From Prevotella sp. (GTDB lineage Bacteria; Bacteroidota; Bacteroidia; Bacteroidales; Bacteroidaceae), in NCBI GenBank assembly GCA_022775105.1, contig JALFIX010000082.1, forward strand, positions 1 to 42,280: a DNA stretch of 42,280 bases, given 5' to 3'. Of this stretch, positions 30,769 to 38,896 are shown piece by piece; position 1 is the first letter of the stretch; every line of letters begins with the position of its first letter. The notes under the pieces are model-generated. The model worked only from the letters and a program-made list of their open reading frames with translations. It did not search any database and was not told where the DNA came from. Made by a program: the position numbers and the translations under genes.

Positions 30769-32099
30769 AAAAGAGTTTCGTATCGGTGGAGCACATACTG
30801 GCGAGCGATTTCCCGCCGGTGCTCCGCATCTTCTGGAACCAAACGGAAGTGGCTGAGTTCAAGGTGGCCAACGTGCTGTGCGTGCTCACATGCCTTTGCG
30901 CCATGAGCCCGAGGTTGCAGTTCGTGTATTACTACGACGGCAAGCGCAAGCCCCATCGGCTGCTGATACAATGCTTCGTGCTGGGCCGCAGCGGCGACGG
31001 AAAGTCGTTCAGCGACGATGTGTATAAACTCATCATGGCACCGCTGATAGAACGCGACAAGAAGGAGGAGCAGAAGGAACTGGACTATGTGGAGGAGAAG
31101 CGCATGAGGGGCGATTCGAAAGACAAGCCCAAGGAGCCAGTGACGGTGAAAATCTGCCTCAACAAGTTCACCAAGAACAAGATAGTGAAGCGTGCCCACA
31201 TGATGGTGAGGAAATATGGCGAATCACTGACCTTCTTTGTGTTCACCAATGAGCTATCGACATTGGTGGAAAGACGCGGCTCGTTCGGCGACCTGAGAGA
31301 CATAGCCAAATTGGCATACGACGCAGGGGCTGAGATTTCGACCGACACCAACTGCGACGCGTCATACAACGCCACTGTTGACATCTGCTGGTGCTCAATA
31401 CTGAACACCACCGAGCGAATCCTCAACAGATATATGGACAAGGACGCCATCGAAAGCGGCAACGTCAACCGCAACATATATATATTGTTGGGCGACCTGC
31501 TGGGCGACGAGCCTCCCATGTTCAAGGATTTCACCGAGGCCGACCTCAAGCTCATTGACGAGACGCAACGCCTTCTGATGAGCGAGACCTACACCGAGGA
31601 GGACACTCTGCAACCTATGCACAACGTTGACATGGACTGGCTCTTCAAGGACGAGAGGATATGGTGCGACCGGCAGAGGGAGAGGGTGGTCAAGACCGGC
31701 TCGTATGCCCTCAACAGCTTCTACAAGCGCAGTTCGACATCGGCGGCAAGGCTTGCCACAATGGTGTATCACCTGTGGGGCGAGGACCCCAAGAAGAGGG
31801 TCAGGGTGAGAAGGCTCTACTACTTCTTCGCCGACTATATCCTGACAGGGCAGATGAAGCTCTTCGGCAAGAAATACGAGGACCTCGTGGAGGTGATAAA
31901 CTACGGCGACGACGACAACTGCAAGAGCGAGTCGATATACGACTGCCTGCCCAAGCGGTTCAGCCGCCAACAGCTCAGCGCCAAGCGCGAGGAGATGAAA
32001 CTCGTGACCGAGACTCGCAAGTTCATCTTCAAGTGGCTGAAGAAGAAGTGGATAGTGAAGGTGGAAGGCGAAGAGGAACTGTATGAGAAACTCTTTTGA
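30765..32099 (+). CDS. DUF3987-like P-loop protein (primase-associated helicase type)
   Basis: From ATG 30765, overlapping the previous stop by 4 nt, the protein has 444 residues. A Walker A motif GRSGDGKS lies near residue 75, after LLIQCFVLG. A later FVFTNELSTLVER (near residue 160) takes the place of Walker B, and DICWCSILNTTE is a further core strand. The whole resembles the DUF3987/VirE-associated ATPases found with primases in mobile elements of Bacteroidetes. The C-terminal part (from about residue 330) looks like a winged-helix region. It overlaps the primase gene by 17 nt. Confidence 0.75.
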   Translation: MKKSFVSVEHILASDFPPVLRIFWNQTEVAEFKVANVLCVLTCLCAMSPRLQFVYYYDGKRKPHRLLIQCFVLGRSGDGKSFSDDVYKLIMAPLIERDKKEEQKELDYVEEKRMRGDSKDKPKEPVTVKICLNKFTKNKIVKRAHMMVRKYGESLTFFVFTNELSTLVERRGSFGDLRDIAKLAYDAGAEISTDTNCDASYNATVDICWCSILNTTERILNRYMDKDAIESGNVNRNIYILLGDLLGDEPPMFKDFTEADLKLIDETQRLLMSETYTEEDTLQPMHNVDMDWLFKDERIWCDRQRERVVKTGSYALNSFYKRSSTSAARLATMVYHLWGEDPKKRVRVRRLYYFFADYILTGQMKLFGKKYEDLVEVINYGDDDNCKSESIYDCLPKRFSRQQLSAKREEMKLVTETRKFIFKWLKKKWIVKVEGEEELYEKLF

Positions 32100-33060
32100 C
32101 ATTGACGACCTGAAGGCGACTCCGATTATTGAGGTGGCCAGGAGATTAGGCATAGAGGTGAGTGGACACAAGGCCCACTGCGTGTTCCACTCGCCCGACC
32201 GTCACCCGTCACTTCGTTTTTATGAAGGAAAAGGCACTTGCCACTGCTTCACCTGCGGCACTCACTGCAGCAGCAACATCGACCTGGTGATGAAGGTGAG
32301 GAACTGCTCGTTTGTGGATGCATGCAGATGGCTGGCCGACGGCAACGCGACTTCATCTTCAGGCTCTGCAGTGAAAAGCCAAGCCAATGAAAACAATGGG
32401 AAGGGGACTGCCGGGGAGAAGGCAGACCTCGCCCATTTGGCAAGGCTCATCGAACGGCCATATCTCAACGGCGATGCACGCAGGTTTCTCTTCGACGAGC
32501 GGAGGATAAGTCCCGAGGTGGCAGTGCGTATGCGGCTGGGCAGCCTGTCGAGGGAGGTGCCAATGAGCGGCAACATCCATAGCGCATGGTATAATGCCCC
32601 GGCATTGCTCATCCCGTATTTCTCTGCGGAAGGGCAGTTGGTCAACCTCCAGGCCCGATATTTGGGCAGCGAGAAGAAACCGCGGTTCCAGTTTCCCAAA
32701 GGGGCACGCACTATCCTCTACAATGCTCCCCAACTGGTGCAGCTCTCGCCTGGCGACCATCTACACATAGCCGAGGGTGTGAGCGACTGCCTCGCCATGC
32801 TCTCGGCTGGCTATAAGGCAATAGCCATCCCGTCGGCCACGCTGCTGACCTGCGACGACCGAAGGCTCATCAGCGAAGCTGCGTCAAGGCTCGACGGACG
32901 ACTCGAACTTGACATCTGGCCTGACAATGACCGTGCGGGCAGTGAGTTGGGAAATCAACTGGCATTGTTGGCTACTGACATTGGCATCACCCTCCATCAT
33001 CACAAGCTGCCCGAGGGATGCAAGGACTTTGGGGAAATGTATTTTTTAAATGAAAAATGA
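32083..33060 (+). CDS. DNA primase-like protein (CHC2 zinc finger and Toprim domain)
   Basis: The 325-residue protein has an N-terminal CHC2-type zinc finger (HCVFHSPDRHPSLRFY, then GTCHCFTCG) at about residues 29-60 and a Toprim domain in the second half, with Glu in IAEGVSDCLAM and the acidic pair in DIWPDNDRAGSEL. A central part with LVNLQARYLG and RTILYNA is as in phage-type primases. It probably makes RNA primers with the overlapping P-loop protein acting as motor. It is shorter than chromosomal DnaG (about 600 residues) and lacks a helicase-binding domain. The last codons are heptamer-like (LNEK). Confidence 0.88.
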   Translation: MRNSFDIDDLKATPIIEVARRLGIEVSGHKAHCVFHSPDRHPSLRFYEGKGTCHCFTCGTHCSSNIDLVMKVRNCSFVDACRWLADGNATSSSGSAVKSQANENNGKGTAGEKADLAHLARLIERPYLNGDARRFLFDERRISPEVAVRMRLGSLSREVPMSGNIHSAWYNAPALLIPYFSAEGQLVNLQARYLGSEKKPRFQFPKGARTILYNAPQLVQLSPGDHLHIAEGVSDCLAMLSAGYKAIAIPSATLLTCDDRRLISEAASRLDGRLELDIWPDNDRAGSELGNQLALLATDIGITLHHHKLPEGCKDFGEMYFLNEK

Positions 33061-33090
33061 ATAATCAAAAACAATAAAAAAAATGGAATC

Positions 33091-33528
33091 ATGAAGATAG
33101 AAATTAAACGTTGGGGCGACAATGACCTATACACCGAAGGCCAATTGTTCGCAAATGGCAAGATGGCCATACCCTACACCGTGGAATTCCACGACAACAA
33201 GGTGGAGACTGGAACATACAAGGCCTGCCTGAAAAAATGCGGAGAGAAATTCTTTATCTCCTATGTTGACAATGACGGAAACGAGAGGACACTCATAGCC
33301 GGCAATTCATTCGTATCTTCAAGAGAAGAATTGGCAGTGGTGGTGGGCGACCGCCTCATACCCGGGGCAGTGTATAAGGGTCGCGACCATCTCGCACGCC
33401 TCATCAACCGCCTGGCCAAGGCTGTGAAGGCCGGAAAGAATATCACCCTCACCTTCAGCGAGGACGAGATGCAGCCGACTAACATTATCAGGCATTGGGC
33501 TGGCCTGAAAAATCATGCACGGGGCTAA
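33091..33528 (+). CDS. DUF5675-like protein lacking the His/Cys motif
   Basis: The 145-residue protein has the outline of the DUF5675 protein encoded at 29594: MKIEIKRWGDNDLYTEGQLF, a middle YKACLKK, then RTLIAGNSFVSSREELAVVVG and a C-terminal LINRLAKAVKAGKNITLTF. Where the other copy has His in IHAGN and Cys in SRGC, this one has Ile69 and no Cys, so a catalytic role through these residues is ruled out. The stop codon (33526-33528) is the first triplet of the 60-bp direct repeat and overlaps the end of the convergent C10 gene. Confidence 0.7.
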   Translation: MKIEIKRWGDNDLYTEGQLFANGKMAIPYTVEFHDNKVETGTYKACLKKCGEKFFISYVDNDGNERTLIAGNSFVSSREELAVVVGDRLIPGAVYKGRDHLARLINRLAKAVKAGKNITLTFSEDEMQPTNIIRHWAGLKNHARG

Positions 33529-34880
33529 TAGCGGTTGATCTTCTTGGTCTTGCAACCGGCAATGAGACCGCTGCCAAGGATGCGCGTCTGACGCGACATG
33601 GAGATGGAGGCGAGGCTCTTGCAATTGGCAAATGCGCCGCTGTCGATTGTCTTTACACCCGAAGGGAGGACGATGGACAGCAGGGATGTGCAGGAGTTGA
33701 AGGCATTTGCCCCTATGGTGAGGAGGGAATTGGGCAGGTTGATGTCGTAGAGGTTGAAACATCCGGCAAAGGCGTTGCGACCGATTTCGTCGATATTGCC
33801 ATAACACTGCACACGGTTGAGTTTCTGACAGTTGGCAAATGCCATGCGGCTTATTTCCTTTAGGCTATAAGGCAGGATGACGGTTGTGAGGTTCTCGCAA
33901 TCCTGGAATGCCCTTGGAGGTATTGACAATGCGGTGGTGCGGGTGAGGTCGAGGATGCAGACATTGCCGTTGCGCTCGCCCGACTTGCCGCCGCCGCGTT
34001 CGTCAGTCTTGCCGCCGCCACAGAGTTGGCGAAGGACATTAAAGTCCTCCTTGGCTAAGACTCCCGTAATCTGAAGATGGTATGTGGAATACCAATCCGT
34101 GGCGAGCAGCTTGGATTCCAATGTATTAGGCTTGTCGAGATGGATTCTTCTCACTGCCGTCTCTATGGTCTTCGGGGTCACGCCAATAATCATTCTCTGG
34201 TTGGTGCGGAAGCCGTGGAGGGTGTCGGGGTCGTAATATCCGTTGCTTTTGCCATACCATCCGAAGTTGCAGTGAAGTGTTGAGTCGGTGCATCCGTCGA
34301 TGAGGAAGACGTGGGCATAGGTCTTGCTTCGCTCTGCACGCATAATCACGGGACGACCCGCCGCGAGTTCGCGCTTGATGGTGTTCATCCAGGCTTTTTT
34401 GCCAGCAAGCCCTGGGAAGAACTTGCGGTCGAGGATGTGCATATTGCGGTTATATCCGAAATACTGCTTGAGGGCGATGACCACGCCATTGAGCTTGGTG
34501 GAGGCGGAAGTCTGGGTGTAGTACGTGCCTGCCGCCGTACCGCAATCGCGCACTAATCTCGCCACTGCCATACGCTCGGCATCGGTGGTGGTGTCGGTTT
34601 CATGGTCGAACATCCACTGGTATTCATACCTGTTGCCTATCAACGGCGACGATGCGGGGGTACGGAAATGGCAGAGTGTCTGCGAAAGCACTATGGGGGC
34701 ACATCCCGCCAGCACATGCCGGGTGCCGGTGGTGTCACCCTTAAGCGGTTGGCAGAGGAGGTTATAAGGATAATCCTGTCCCCACCCGGTGGTAATCAGA
34801 GGCTCCACCTCTTGGGCTTGCAAGCCGAGGGTGGAGCCTGTTATGATTGCTAATAATAATATTATCCTTGATAATTTCAT
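33525..34880 (-). CDS. C10 (streptopain-like) cysteine peptidase with BspA-type LRR domain
   Basis: The 451-residue protein has a signal peptide (MKLSRIILLLAIITGSTLG) and the C10 peptidase start PLITTGWGQDYPYN. The catalytic Cys60 lies in AGCAPIVLSQ and the catalytic His190 in TYAHVFLIDG, followed by CNFGWYGKSNGYYDPDT. Residues from about 290 form BspA-type leucine-rich repeats (ENLTTVILPYSLKEISRMAF and similar). Secreted C10 proteases of Prevotella and Bacteroides act on extracellular proteins; the repeats may add binding. Between the two domains is a short repeat (GGGKTDERGGGKSGER). The last 60 bp recur at 24403-24462. Confidence 0.9.
   Translation of the reverse strand: MKLSRIILLLAIITGSTLGLQAQEVEPLITTGWGQDYPYNLLCQPLKGDTTGTRHVLAGCAPIVLSQTLCHFRTPASSPLIGNRYEYQWMFDHETDTTTDAERMAVARLVRDCGTAAGTYYTQTSASTKLNGVVIALKQYFGYNRNMHILDRKFFPGLAGKKAWMNTIKRELAAGRPVIMRAERSKTYAHVFLIDGCTDSTLHCNFGWYGKSNGYYDPDTLHGFRTNQRMIIGVTPKTIETAVRRIHLDKPNTLESKLLATDWYSTYHLQITGVLAKEDFNVLRQLCGGGKTDERGGGKSGERNGNVCILDLTRTTALSIPPRAFQDCENLTTVILPYSLKEISRMAFANCQKLNRVQCYGNIDEIGRNAFAGCFNLYDINLPNSLLTIGANAFNSCTSLLSIVLPSGVKTIDSGAFANCKSLASISMSRQTRILGSGLIAGCKTKKINRY
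33526..33585. repeat. Right copy of the 60-bp direct repeat
   Basis: It is identical to 24403-24462 except at two bases. It begins exactly at the stop codon of the last accessory gene and lies within the 3' end of the C10-LRR gene. Its position at a gene end, in direct orientation with the distant copy, is what integration at a 3' end would leave. Confidence 0.85.
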
Positions 34881-34928
34881 CGTATATTCTTCTTAGATAT
34901 AACTCGTGCAAAACCATCCATGCGCAGC

Positions 34929-34962
34929 CCATTCTTCATTCTTCACTCTTCATTCTTCATTT
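34929..34962 (-). repeat. Post-stop heptamer array after the S41 peptidase gene
   Basis: On the minus strand about four GAAGAAT/GAAGAGT units begin in the last codons of the S41 gene (LNEE, TGA) and lead into ATGGGCTGCGCATGG, parallel to the arrays after plus-strand genes. Confidence 0.85.
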
Positions 34963-36530
34963 AAAATCACCTCCACTCCCTTGCTGACTATCTCGCTATC
35001 CTCGTTGATAATGGCGAAATACTCGCTCATGTCCCATAGGTCGCGGGCCACGAGGGCCTTCAACTGGAGGGATAGCTTGGGAAGTGATTTCTGCAGTTCA
35101 TCGTCGTCCTTGGGGGTCACCTTGTTCTTGGCGGCCTCGGCTATCATCTTGTCAATCTCTTCCTTGGGGAAGACGAAATTGTTGCGGAAATCATCGAATG
35201 TCTTGTATTTCTTCTTCAACTCCTTGCGATGGGCATCGATATACTTGAGATTGGTGTTGATGATATAGCTCTTGGCCGACAGTTCGCGATGGAACTTGGT
35301 GTAAGCGAGAGTGTCGAGCGGAACGAAATAGTCGGGCATGATACCACCGCCGCCATATACAGTGCGATGCTGGCGCAGGGTGTAGCATTTGAGCGAATCG
35401 GCAAAATGTATGCTGTCGGCATTGGTCAGCTCACCATGCTTCAGACGGTTTACCACATCCATGGCATAATCCTTGGCCTCGCCCTTGGTGTATGGTTTCT
35501 GGATGCAACGGCCGGCAGGAGTGAAATAATGCGACACGGTGAGACGAATCATCGAGCCGTCGGGCAGGTCGATGGGACGCTGCACGAGTCCCTTGCCGAA
35601 GGAACGGCGACCTACAACCATACCGCGGTCCTGGTCTTGGATGGCACCTGTGACAATCTCCGCCGCCGATGCAGAATACTCATCTATGAGCACCACCACC
35701 TTGCCATCCAGGAACTTACCGTTGCCCTTTGCCTTATAGTCATATCTCGGCACCTTCCTTCCCTCGGTATATACAATAAGGTCGTTCTTCTGAAGAAACT
35801 CATTGGCAATGTTCACGGCAGCCTGGAGATAGCCGCCTCCGTTGCCCTGAAGGTCGAGGATAAGGTCGCGCATGCCCTGTTGTTGCAACTTGGCGAGGGC
35901 ATCGCAGAACTCGTCATGTGTGGTGGCTCCGAAATTGCCGATGCGCACATATCCCACCTCGGGTCGTATCATATATACGGCATCAATGGATTTAACGGGA
36001 ATCTTGTCGCGTGTGACCTTGAAGGTGAGGGTGTCCTTAATGCCACGGCGCACAACACCCAGCACCACCTTGGTGCCCTTGGGTCCGCGGAGACGTCTCA
36101 TAATCTCCTCCTTCGACATCTTCACTCCGGCAATGGCAGTGTCGTTGACATTGACGATACGGTCGCCGGCAAGGATACCAACCTTCTCCGAAGGACCACC
36201 CGTGACAGGCTGGATGACGAGGAGCGTGTCCTCCACCATATTAAACTGCACTCCAATGCCGTCGAAACTGCCCGCAAGGGGTTCGTTGAGGGCTTTCACC
36301 TCCTTGGGTGTGGAATAGGAGGAATGGGGGTCAAGTTTTTCGAGCATACCGCGGATGGCATCCTCCACCAACTTTCCTTCATCAACACTATCCACATACA
36401 TATAGTTGATAGCCATTTCGGCTATCTGCAACTTGCGCAGGGGATTGTTTTCATCCATTTTCATCATCCCTTGCGCCAGGGCGGTGATGGCTATCGCCAT
36501 CATCACTGATATAATTGTTGTTTTCTTCAT
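34950..36530 (-). CDS. S41 family C-terminal processing peptidase
   Basis: The 526-residue protein starts MKKTTIISVMMAIAITALAQ at 36530, a signal peptide; an upstream in-frame ATG at 36629 would add codons made of repeat DNA. A PDZ domain (around IQPVTGGPSEKVGILAGDRIV) precedes the S41 protease core, with the catalytic Ser in IDEYSASAAEIV and Lys in RRSFGKGLVQ. Such tail-specific proteases cut periplasmic proteins at their C-terminus. The gene lies 132 nt after the topoisomerase gene on the same strand and may be co-transcribed. The end of the protein is formed by heptamer DNA. Confidence 0.93.
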   Translation of the reverse strand: MKKTTIISVMMAIAITALAQGMMKMDENNPLRKLQIAEMAINYMYVDSVDEGKLVEDAIRGMLEKLDPHSSYSTPKEVKALNEPLAGSFDGIGVQFNMVEDTLLVIQPVTGGPSEKVGILAGDRIVNVNDTAIAGVKMSKEEIMRRLRGPKGTKVVLGVVRRGIKDTLTFKVTRDKIPVKSIDAVYMIRPEVGYVRIGNFGATTHDEFCDALAKLQQQGMRDLILDLQGNGGGYLQAAVNIANEFLQKNDLIVYTEGRKVPRYDYKAKGNGKFLDGKVVVLIDEYSASAAEIVTGAIQDQDRGMVVGRRSFGKGLVQRPIDLPDGSMIRLTVSHYFTPAGRCIQKPYTKGEAKDYAMDVVNRLKHGELTNADSIHFADSLKCYTLRQHRTVYGGGGIMPDYFVPLDTLAYTKFHRELSAKSYIINTNLKYIDAHRKELKKKYKTFDDFRNNFVFPKEEIDKMIAEAAKNKVTPKDDDELQKSLPKLSLQLKALVARDLWDMSEYFAIINEDSEIVSKGVEVILNEE

Positions 36531-36577
36531 CTTTATCTTCTGCAATTGATTATAATTACTCTCTACGCAAGCCGCGG

Positions 36578-36690
36578 GCGAGACGAGCAAGCTCGGCTCT
36601 GCATTCGGTTCGCGCAGTCCATTCTTCATTCTTCATTCTTCACTCTTCATTTAAAACACTCTTCATTTAAAACATTCTTCATTTTCTTCA
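36578..36690 (-). repeat. Post-stop heptamers and composite repeat, copy 3
   Basis: Minus-strand units ATGAAGAATG, ATGAAGAGTG and several GAAGAAT copies follow the topoisomerase stop codon, interrupted by GTTTTAA. They lead into GGACTGCGCGAACCGAATGC and AGAGCCGAGCTTGCTCG, the head of the composite repeat seen at 1-178 and 13524-13620. Confidence 0.85.
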
Positions 36691-38627
36691 GGCCTGTCTT
36701 CCTCTATGACGAGGTTCTCAATGATGAAGTTCTGGCGCTCCATGGTGTTTTTGCCCATGTAATACTCCAAGAGCTTCTGCACCTGGTCGGTCTTGTGGAG
36801 GGTGACCTGCTCAAGGCGCATGTCGGGACCAATGAAGGCGGCAAACTCCTCCGGGGATATTTCTCCAAGACCCTTGAATCGGGTTATCTCGGGGTCGGGA
36901 CCCAACTGTGAGATGGCATTCTGCCTCTCCTCCTCACTATAGCAATAACGGGTGATGAAATCCGACTTCTTTGCCTGAGGCTTGGCAGCTTCGGCGGCGA
37001 GCACCTGCTTGTTCTTTATCTTCGTCCGCTTGTTGCGCACGCGGAACAACGGTGTCTGAAGCACATACACATGCCCCTTCTTGATCAGTTCGGGGAAGAA
37101 CTGCAGGAAGAACGTTATGATAAGCAACCGGATGTGCATGCCATCGACATCGGCATCCGTTGCCACTATCACCTTATTATATCTAAGGGTGTCGAGACCG
37201 TCCTCAATGTCGAGAGCAGCCTGCAGAAGGTTGAATTCCTCATTCTCATACACCACCTTCTTGGTCAAGCCGAATGAGTTAAGAGGCTTTCCGCGCAACG
37301 AGAACACGGCCTGGGTGTTCACGTCGCGGCTCTTTGTGATGCTTCCGCTCGCAGAGTCACCCTCGGTGATAAAGATGGAGCTTTCCTCCTTGCGGTCGTT
37401 CTTGGCATCACTGAAATGAATGCGGCAGTCGCGCAACTTGCGGTTGTGGAGATTGGCCTTCTTCGCACGTTCACGGGCAAGTTTGGTCACTCCCGCCATT
37501 GCCTTGCGCTCGCGCTCGTTCTCCTGAATCTTCTGAAGCATCACCTCAGAGACCTCGGTATTCTTGTGAAGATAATTGTCAACCTCGGTCTTTATGAAGT
37601 CTCCCACATACTTGTTGATACTTACACCGCCGTTGGGCACCATCGTGAGCGAACCAAGCTTAATCTTGGTCTGGCTCTCAAACATCGGCTCCTCAACATT
37701 GATGGCTATGGCAGCCACAATGCCGTTGCGAATGTCGCCATACTCGAAGTTCTTGTTATAGAACTCCTTGATGGTCTTGGCGATATGCTCCTTGAAGGCA
37801 CTCTGATGAGTTCCTCCCTGGGTGGTATGCTGACCGTTGACAAACGAGTGGTATTCCTCGCCATACTGGTTGGCATGGGTGAATGCTATCTCGATGTCCT
37901 CGCCCTTGAGATGGATGATGGGATACAGACCGTCACCCGTCATCGTGTCGTTGAGAAGATCTTTGAGTCCGTTGCGGCTCAGGATGCGCCTTCCGTTATA
38001 CATGATGGCAAGCCCCGTGTTGAGATAGGTATAGTTGCGGAGCATGGTCTCGATGATGTCGTCGTGGAAGGAGTAGTTGAGAAACAGCGAGTTATCTGGC
38101 TCGAAGTAGATATATGTGCCGTTTTCGTCGTTGGTGGGCTCGGTGGTGTCGGTCTGCAATATACCTTTCTCGAATGTTGCGGAGCGCACCTGACCGTCTC
38201 GGAAAGAGCACACTTCGAAGTGAGAACTGAGCGCATTGACCGCTTTTACGCCCACTCCGTTGAGTCCGACGCTCTTTTTGAACGCCTTTGAGTCGTATTT
38301 TCCACCCGTATTGAGCACACTTACCGCCTCGATGAGCTTGCCCTGCGGTATGCCACGGCCATAGTCCCTGACCGACACGCGCAGCCGTTCATCGACTGTA
38401 ATCTCAATACGGTCGCCCGCGTGCATCTTGAATTCGTCAATAGAGTTGTCAATAACCTCCTTGAGCAGCACATATATGCCGTCCTCAGGCAGTGCTCCGT
38501 CGCCGAGGCGACCGATATACATACCCGGGCGTGTGCGCACGTGTTCCATATCCGACAAGTGGCGGATATTGTCGTCGGTGTATTCCACCGTGGATTGTTC
38601 CTGTGATTGAAGTATTTCGTCGTCCAT
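36663..38627 (-). CDS. parE: Type IIA DNA topoisomerase subunit B (ParE-like)
   Basis: The 654-residue ATPase subunit has the GHKL features [22 protein letters not shown] and [11 protein letters not shown], a transducer part (GGTHQSAF), and the Toprim domain with [12 protein letters not shown] and [14 protein letters not shown]. The size fits topoisomerase IV ParE rather than a long GyrB, but the gyrB/parE choice is made by length and context only. No subunit A gene follows. A full promoter lies upstream at 38653-38683. The C-terminus is unusually Glu-rich ([13 protein letters not shown]) and its last codons overlap heptamer repeats. Confidence 0.9.
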   Translation of the reverse strand: MDDEILQSQEQSTVEYTDDNIRHLSDMEHVRTRPGMYIGRLGDGALPEDGIYVLLKEVIDNSIDEFKMHAGDRIEITVDERLRVSVRDYGRGIPQGKLIEAVSVLNTGGKYDSKAFKKSVGLNGVGVKAVNALSSHFEVCSFRDGQVRSATFEKGILQTDTTEPTNDENGTYIYFEPDNSLFLNYSFHDDIIETMLRNYTYLNTGLAIMYNGRRILSRNGLKDLLNDTMTGDGLYPIIHLKGEDIEIAFTHANQYGEEYHSFVNGQHTTQGGTHQSAFKEHIAKTIKEFYNKNFEYGDIRNGIVAAIAINVEEPMFESQTKIKLGSLTMVPNGGVSINKYVGDFIKTEVDNYLHKNTEVSEVMLQKIQENERERKAMAGVTKLARERAKKANLHNRKLRDCRIHFSDAKNDRKEESSIFITEGDSASGSITKSRDVNTQAVFSLRGKPLNSFGLTKKVVYENEEFNLLQAALDIEDGLDTLRYNKVIVATDADVDGMHIRLLIITFFLQFFPELIKKGHVYVLQTPLFRVRNKRTKIKNKQVLAAEAAKPQAKKSDFITRYCYSEEERQNAISQLGPDPEITRFKGLGEISPEEFAAFIGPDMRLEQVTLHKTDQVQKLLEYYMGKNTMERQNFIIENLVIEEDRPEENEECFK

Positions 38628-38652
38628 CTTTTCTAACTAATATTAGTGGCTA

Positions 38653-38683
38653 CAAAGGTAGTAAAAATCATTCAGACGACAAA
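38653..38683 (-). promoter_or_regulatory. Promoter of the topoisomerase gene
   Basis: The complement shows TTTG (38680-38683), a 19-nt spacer and TACCTTTG (38653-38660), about 26 nt before the start codon. Confidence 0.8.
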
Positions 38684-38730
38684 ATTTATTAAGAATAATT
38701 ATTAATTCGATGGGATAATGGGATATTTTG

Positions 38731-38880
38731 GGGAGTTAAAGAAGTTAAAGGAGTTAAAGGAGTTAAAGACAATAGTTTTGCCGCTCCTGGCAAGCAAGCC
38801 GCTCCTGACAAGCGAGTTATCAACGTAAGAACATACGTCTTTAACTCCTTTAAACTCCCTTAACTCCTTTGACTCCCAGA
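38731..38880. repeat. Large inverted repeat of GGAGTTAAA units
   Basis: The left arm (38731-38770) is four to five copies of a 9-bp unit, GGAGTTAAA. The right arm (38837-38877) carries the complement (GTCTTTAACTCC and further TTTAACTCC-like units). The loop holds two 18-bp tandem copies of GCCGCTCCTGGCAAGCAA. It lies between the stop codon of the GH43 gene and the promoter of parE; no gene is seen. Confidence 0.85.
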
Positions 38881-38896
38881 ACTCCTTTAAGCCTTC

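Noticed and set aside
28850..33528. The accessory run as an ordinary prophage
   Set aside because: No terminase, portal, capsid, tail or integrase genes can be recognised within the region.
35229..36509. A 426-codon plus-strand open frame opposite the S41 peptidase gene
   Set aside because: The minus-strand frame shows clear PDZ and S41 motifs; the plus frame has no recognisable domain and arises from codon bias of the true gene.
37416..38291. A 291-codon plus-strand open frame opposite the topoisomerase gene
   Set aside because: It is fully antisense to conserved GHKL and transducer motifs and has no family features.
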